The position numbers and the translations under genes were made by a program. The notes beneath the pieces were generated by a model. The model did not search any database, had not been told where the DNA came from, and worked only from the letters and a program-made list of their open reading frames with translations. A DNA stretch of 64,000 nt from assembly GCA_026393985.1 (NCBI GenBank), contig JAPKZB010000006.1:114139-178138 (forward strand), written 5' to 3'. Positions 60,384-64,000 of this stretch are shown here, one piece after another. Position 1 is the stretch's first letter; each line of letters begins with the position of its first letter. This DNA is from Acidobacteriota bacterium. Its GTDB lineage: Bacteria; Acidobacteriota; Terriglobia; Bryobacterales; Bryobacteraceae.

Positions 60384-63300
60384 ATGCATTTTTTGACTCG
60401 CTTCACTGTCACCCTCGGGATGGTTTCCCTGATGTCCCTGGCCGCCATGGCGCAGGTGCTCAATGGCCGTCTGGAGATCGTCGTGCTCGATTCCTCGGGC
60501 TCCGCCGTCCCCCGCGCCAAGGTTTCGCTCAAGGACAAGCGTCGCAATGCGGACTTCGGAGCCCCGGCGCAATCCGATCCAACGGGCATCGCGTTGTTCC
60601 CCTCCGTGCGCCCTAGCGAATACGAAGTGACCGTCGAGGCCGCGGGCTTTCGCAAAGGGGTGCTGTCCGGCCTCGAACTGAACGCCTCGCAGACGCTCCG
60701 GCAGACGGTGACTCTCGAAGTGGGCGCCGTCACCGAGGCCATCACCGTGGAAGCGAGCGCCGTCAGCGTCAACGTCTCCGACGCAACCATCGGCCGTACC
60801 ATCAACATGAAGAACATCGACACCCTGCCGCAGTTGGGCCGGTCGCCGCTCTCGCTCGTGGCGTTTGTCCCCGGGGCCTCGGTCGATCCCAGCGACCCCA
60901 CCTTCACCCGCATCAACGGCGCGCGTCAGGGGTCGAATAACTCGCGGCTCGACGGCATCGATGTCAACGACGCCGTCGTGCCTCGCCTCGGTCTCAGCAT
61001 GACGGCCGTCAACACCGACTCGCTCGAAGAGGTGCGCATCATCACCAACGGCGGCAAGGCCGAGTACGGCCGCAACGCCGGCGGCCAAGTGGAAATGGTT
61101 ACCCGCTCCGGCGGCAACGACTACCACGGCAGCGCCTTCAACTTTCTCCGCAATACGGTGCTGAACGCCAACCCCTGGTTCAATAACTCCAGCCGCACCG
61201 CGCGCCCCGTCTTCATCCAGAACATCTTCGGCGGCCAGATGGGCGGTCCCATCCTCCGCAATAAACTCTTCTTCTTCGGCAATTTCCAGGGCCGCCGCAC
61301 CAGCCAGGGCGTCGTCCGTAACCGCACTGTCCTTACCGCTAGCGCGAAACAAGGCATCTTTACCTGGCCCGGGGGCACCTTCAACATCGCCGCCAACGAT
61401 CCGAACGGACGCGGCATCGATCCGAAGATGCGGGAGTTGATGAACTTCCTTCCCGCGCCAAACAACAACGATGTGGGCGACGGCGCCAATACAGCCGGTT
61501 TCCGGTTCAACGTTGCCGCCCCCGGGCTCGAGTACCAGGGGACCGGGAAAGTTGACTATGTCCTCTCGTCCAACCACCGGGTCTTTTTCCGCTACAGCCG
61601 GCAGTTCAGCGAATCCATCGACTCGCTCAATAACGCCGAACAGCGCTATCCCGGCCTTCCGGACGGCAAACAGGGCGGCACCCGCTGGGGCTTCGGCGCC
61701 GGCTCGGACTGGACCATTACCCCGACCATCGTCAACGAATTCCGGATCGGCCGGCAAAGCGCCTCGATCGATTTCATTCGCCCCTACCGCGATGGCGGCA
61801 TCGCGGTGCTCTCGAACCTCTACACCGATCCCATCAACAACGGTCTCGGCCAAGGCCGCAACTCCCCGGTCATCGACCTGACCGACAACATGACGATTCT
61901 GCGCGGGAAACACACTTTCAAGACCGGCTTTAGCTTCCGCCGCGTCCTGCAGTACGGCTACAACTACGGCGGCATCTACCCCGATGTCAGCTTGGCACGA
62001 ACCGCGGCGGGCAACGCACCTCCCGCCTCCTACGGGCCCCAAGGGCTCACCTCGGCCCAACGCCAGATCTTTGAAGGGCTCTTTAATGACGTCCTCGGCC
62101 GCGTCGGCCAAGTCAGCCAGACCTTCTACTCCGACCTCGCCAAGTTCCAGGAAGGCGGCACCCCGCGCATCCGCAATACCGTCTTCAAGGACCTGGGAAT
62201 CTTCTTCCAGGACGATTGGAAGATCCGCACCAACCTGACCCTCAACGTTGGTCTGCGCTGGGAAAATTTTGGCATTCCGGTCGAGAGCAATGGCTTCCAG
62301 GGAACGCTCGACCGCGTCGCCGACCTGAACACCGTCGCGAACTTTAACAACCTGGTCATCAAGCGGGCGGATCGCTGGTACAACAACGACTTCAACAACT
62401 TCGCCCCCCGCTTCGGCTTCGCCTACGACCCCTTCAAGTCTGGCAAGACGGTGCTCCGTGGCAATTGGGGGATGTTTTACGACCGTGTCATCGGCGCCAC
62501 CTCCAGCCTCGTGGACGGCAACACCCCCGGCTTTGCCCAAGCCATCCAAACCTTCCCGAACGGCGCCGGCGGAACCGTTCGTACCGTAAGTAACCTCACG
62601 GCCGCCGACCAACCTGCGCGGCCCGGCGCGCCGGTCACCACCCTTCCGGTCAACCGCAATCAGTCCATCGTTGTCTTCGATCCCAATCTGCGCACCGGCT
62701 ACCTGCAGCAGATCAACTTTGGCATCCAGCACCAGATCGCCAGCAGTACTGTCTTTGAAACCAGCTTCGTCCGCACCGCCGGTACCAAGCTCTTCACCTG
62801 GCAGGACATCAACCAGCCGCGCATCTTTGGCGATTTTCTCAACTCGTTCCGCGAACTGGCCGCCTTCTCCGCTAACGGCACAGCCGTCAGCTCCGGCAAC
62901 ACCCTCGCCCGTCTGTTTGGCACTCCGCAAGCCGCCGTTTCCAGCCTCGGCGCTACCAACCTGGCTCAGGGCCTCGTCGGCACCGTGGCCGACAATCTGG
63001 ACCGCACCGCCAGCAACTTCAACCGCTTCGCCCCCGCCGGTGTCAGTGACTTCTACCTCCGCAACTACCCGCAGTTCAATCAGGTGATTGTCGGCAACAA
63101 CGGCGGCCGGTCCAGCTACAACTCGATGCAGGTCACCCTCACCCATCGCGCCCGCAATGCCACGGCCATCCTCAACTACACCTTCTCGAAGTCCATCGAC
63201 AACGCGTCGGTCGACGGCAACGGCTTCACCGCCCCCGTTGACAATTACAACTTCACGCAGAACCGCGGCCGCTCCGACTTCGACCGGCCCCACGCCATCA

Positions 63301-63857
63301 ACTTCTCCGGCAGTTACACTCTACCCTTTGGCCGCCAGCAGCGCTTCCTCAGCGGTGCAAACGGCTTCGTCAACCGCATCATCGGCGACTGGACCCTCGG
63401 CGGTCTCATGATCCTGCAGTCCGGTACGGTCTTCTCCGTCACCAGCGCCCGCCGCACCACCGGCTCGACGTTGAACAGTTTCGCCAATTACTCCGGTGAC
63501 CGTAACATCGGCAAGGTGGTCAAAGTCGGTAACGGCGTCCAGTTCTTTACCCCGGAACAGGTAGCGCAGTTCACCTTCCCTGGCGCCGGCCAATTCGGCA
63601 CCTCGGGCCGGAACGCCTTCCGCGGCCCCCGCTTCTTCAATGTTGACCTGTCACTGTCGAAGCCCATCGCCGTCACCGAGCGGTTCAAGCTGCAGCTCCG
63701 CGCCGAAGCCTACAACGCGTTGAACCACGCCAACTTCACTACCCCCGGCACCAGCATCCTGACGCCTACCACGTTCGGCCGGCTGTCCGCCACGGCGAAT
63801 ACCTCGAGTGGCACCGGCGCCCGCGTCATGCAGATGGCGCTCCGCGTGGACTTTTAA
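60384..63857 (+). CDS. Oar-like TonB-dependent outer-membrane receptor
   Basis: A 1157-residue protein. Signal peptide MHFLTRFTVTLGMVSLMSLA is followed by a carboxypeptidase-regulatory-like domain (about 28-105: LNGRLEIVVLDSSGSAVPRA, AAGFRKGVLSGLELNASQTL), then the plug (IDTLPQLGRSPLSLVAFVPGA, GAGRQGSNNSRLDGIDVND-like region) and the barrel, with terminal ARVMQMALRVDF. AAGGA precedes ATG 60384 at good spacing; an earlier start in the frame adds 17 residues without signal character. It is followed 7 bp later by an 80-bp repeat pair. Confidence 0.92.
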   Translation: MHFLTRFTVTLGMVSLMSLAAMAQVLNGRLEIVVLDSSGSAVPRAKVSLKDKRRNADFGAPAQSDPTGIALFPSVRPSEYEVTVEAAGFRKGVLSGLELNASQTLRQTVTLEVGAVTEAITVEASAVSVNVSDATIGRTINMKNIDTLPQLGRSPLSLVAFVPGASVDPSDPTFTRINGARQGSNNSRLDGIDVNDAVVPRLGLSMTAVNTDSLEEVRIITNGGKAEYGRNAGGQVEMVTRSGGNDYHGSAFNFLRNTVLNANPWFNNSSRTARPVFIQNIFGGQMGGPILRNKLFFFGNFQGRRTSQGVVRNRTVLTASAKQGIFTWPGGTFNIAANDPNGRGIDPKMRELMNFLPAPNNNDVGDGANTAGFRFNVAAPGLEYQGTGKVDYVLSSNHRVFFRYSRQFSESIDSLNNAEQRYPGLPDGKQGGTRWGFGAGSDWTITPTIVNEFRIGRQSASIDFIRPYRDGGIAVLSNLYTDPINNGLGQGRNSPVIDLTDNMTILRGKHTFKTGFSFRRVLQYGYNYGGIYPDVSLARTAAGNAPPASYGPQGLTSAQRQIFEGLFNDVLGRVGQVSQTFYSDLAKFQEGGTPRIRNTVFKDLGIFFQDDWKIRTNLTLNVGLRWENFGIPVESNGFQGTLDRVADLNTVANFNNLVIKRADRWYNNDFNNFAPRFGFAYDPFKSGKTVLRGNWGMFYDRVIGATSSLVDGNTPGFAQAIQTFPNGAGGTVRTVSNLTAADQPARPGAPVTTLPVNRNQSIVVFDPNLRTGYLQQINFGIQHQIASSTVFETSFVRTAGTKLFTWQDINQPRIFGDFLNSFRELAAFSANGTAVSSGNTLARLFGTPQAAVSSLGATNLAQGLVGTVADNLDRTASNFNRFAPAGVSDFYLRNYPQFNQVIVGNNGGRSSYNSMQVTLTHRARNATAILNYTFSKSIDNASVDGNGFTAPVDNYNFTQNRGRSDFDRPHAINFSGSYTLPFGRQQRFLSGANGFVNRIIGDWTLGGLMILQSGTVFSVTSARRTTGSTLNSFANYSGDRNIGKVVKVGNGVQFFTPEQVAQFTFPGAGQFGTSGRNAFRGPRFFNVDLSLSKPIAVTERFKLQLRAEAYNALNHANFTTPGTSILTPTTFGRLSATANTSSGTGARVMQMALRVDF

Positions 63858-63864
63858 CGAACCC

Positions 63865-64000
63865 GCGCACAACGGACTCGCTTCGGCCCGGCAGGAGGGG
63901 CGAGTTCCTTGCCCGTTGGCGCCGGGCCTGCGCGGCCCGTGCGCTTCTAAGGAACGCGCACAACGGACTCGCTTCGGCCCGGCAGGAGGGGCGAGTTCCT
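63865..64000. repeat. Paired 80-bp palindromic repeats, copies E (63865-63944) and F (63956-64000, cut by window edge)
   Basis: The family is the same as at 10550 and 11711. Copy E has a changed outer right arm (CGTGCGC) and inner stem (CTTGCCC). The linker here is 11 bp, TTCTAAGGAAC, different from the other two pairs. Copy F is visible for 45 bp only. Confidence 0.88.

Noticed and set aside
60366..63293. A 975-codon antisense open frame under the third receptor
   Set aside because: Same bias artefact; Val/Gly/Asp-rich repetitive composition and no signal or domain.

Overview
The window reads as chromosomal DNA of an acidobacterium, most likely of the Solibacter/Bryobacter/Paludibaculum group (Bryobacterales). 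The grounds are three very large Oar-like TonB-dependent receptors with an N-terminal carboxypeptidase-regulatory-like domain, a secreted beta-propeller-type protein ending in the roughly 240-residue C-terminal domain (TIGR03437 type) characteristic of Solibacter, a protein of the 'KSTGP...GKARSRRNAFKHG' family, and high GC. This is inference from protein families, not a database match.

Layout. 0-3 kb (minus strand): a translationally coupled set, mlaE-mlaF-mlaD-hpnK-like, for envelope lipid transport. 3-6 kb: a P1-family peptidase, rlmN, and a convergent TPR protein. 6-10.2 kb: the head of an exopolysaccharide (EPS) operon behind a good sigma70-type promoter: NusG/RfaH-like antiterminator, ribbon-helix-helix protein, Wza-like exporter, Wzc-like tyrosine kinase. 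10.2-17.3 kb: a disturbed accessory zone with paired 80-bp palindromic repeats, a phage-type large terminase split into separate ATPase and nuclease ORFs, several DUF433/DUF5615 (COG2442/COG4634) toxin-antitoxin modules whole and broken, a hicA fragment, an orphan ParD antitoxin, a STGP-family protein and a decayed transposase. 17.3-28.7 kb: a visibly more AT-rich glycan cluster with two methyltransferases, a Wzx-like flippase, six glycosyltransferases and a Wzy-like polymerase.

28.7-40.2 kb returns to G-rich native-looking codon use: a decayed and an intact copy of a WecA-like initiating phosphoglycosyltransferase flank gmd. Two more DUF433/DUF5615 modules follow, then a fragment of purL fused to the truncated 5' end of a GDP-L-fucose synthase gene, a FecR-domain protein, a second O-antigen ligase/polymerase, and a GMC oxidoreductase with an aldo/keto reductase. 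40.2-41.4 kb is decayed sequence. 41.4-46 kb holds small secreted proteins and the TIGR03437-type protein. 46-64 kb holds three Oar-like receptors, a DPM-type glycosyltransferase behind a 4 x 14-bp tandem repeat, and a CzcCBA-like heavy-metal efflux operon; a further 80-bp repeat pair begins at the right edge.

Working model. 6-10 kb plus 17-40 kb is one EPS/O-antigen-like locus (WecA initiation, GDP-fucose precursor branch, glycosyltransferases, Wzx, Wzy, Wzc/Wza export, NusG-like antitermination). Mobile and toxin-antitoxin material has invaded it at two places. The most unusual elements are the split terminase among the TA modules, the 80-bp repeats at gene breakpoints, and the chimeric DUF5615-purL-fcl junction. 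I noticed no rRNA, tRNA or CRISPR array.
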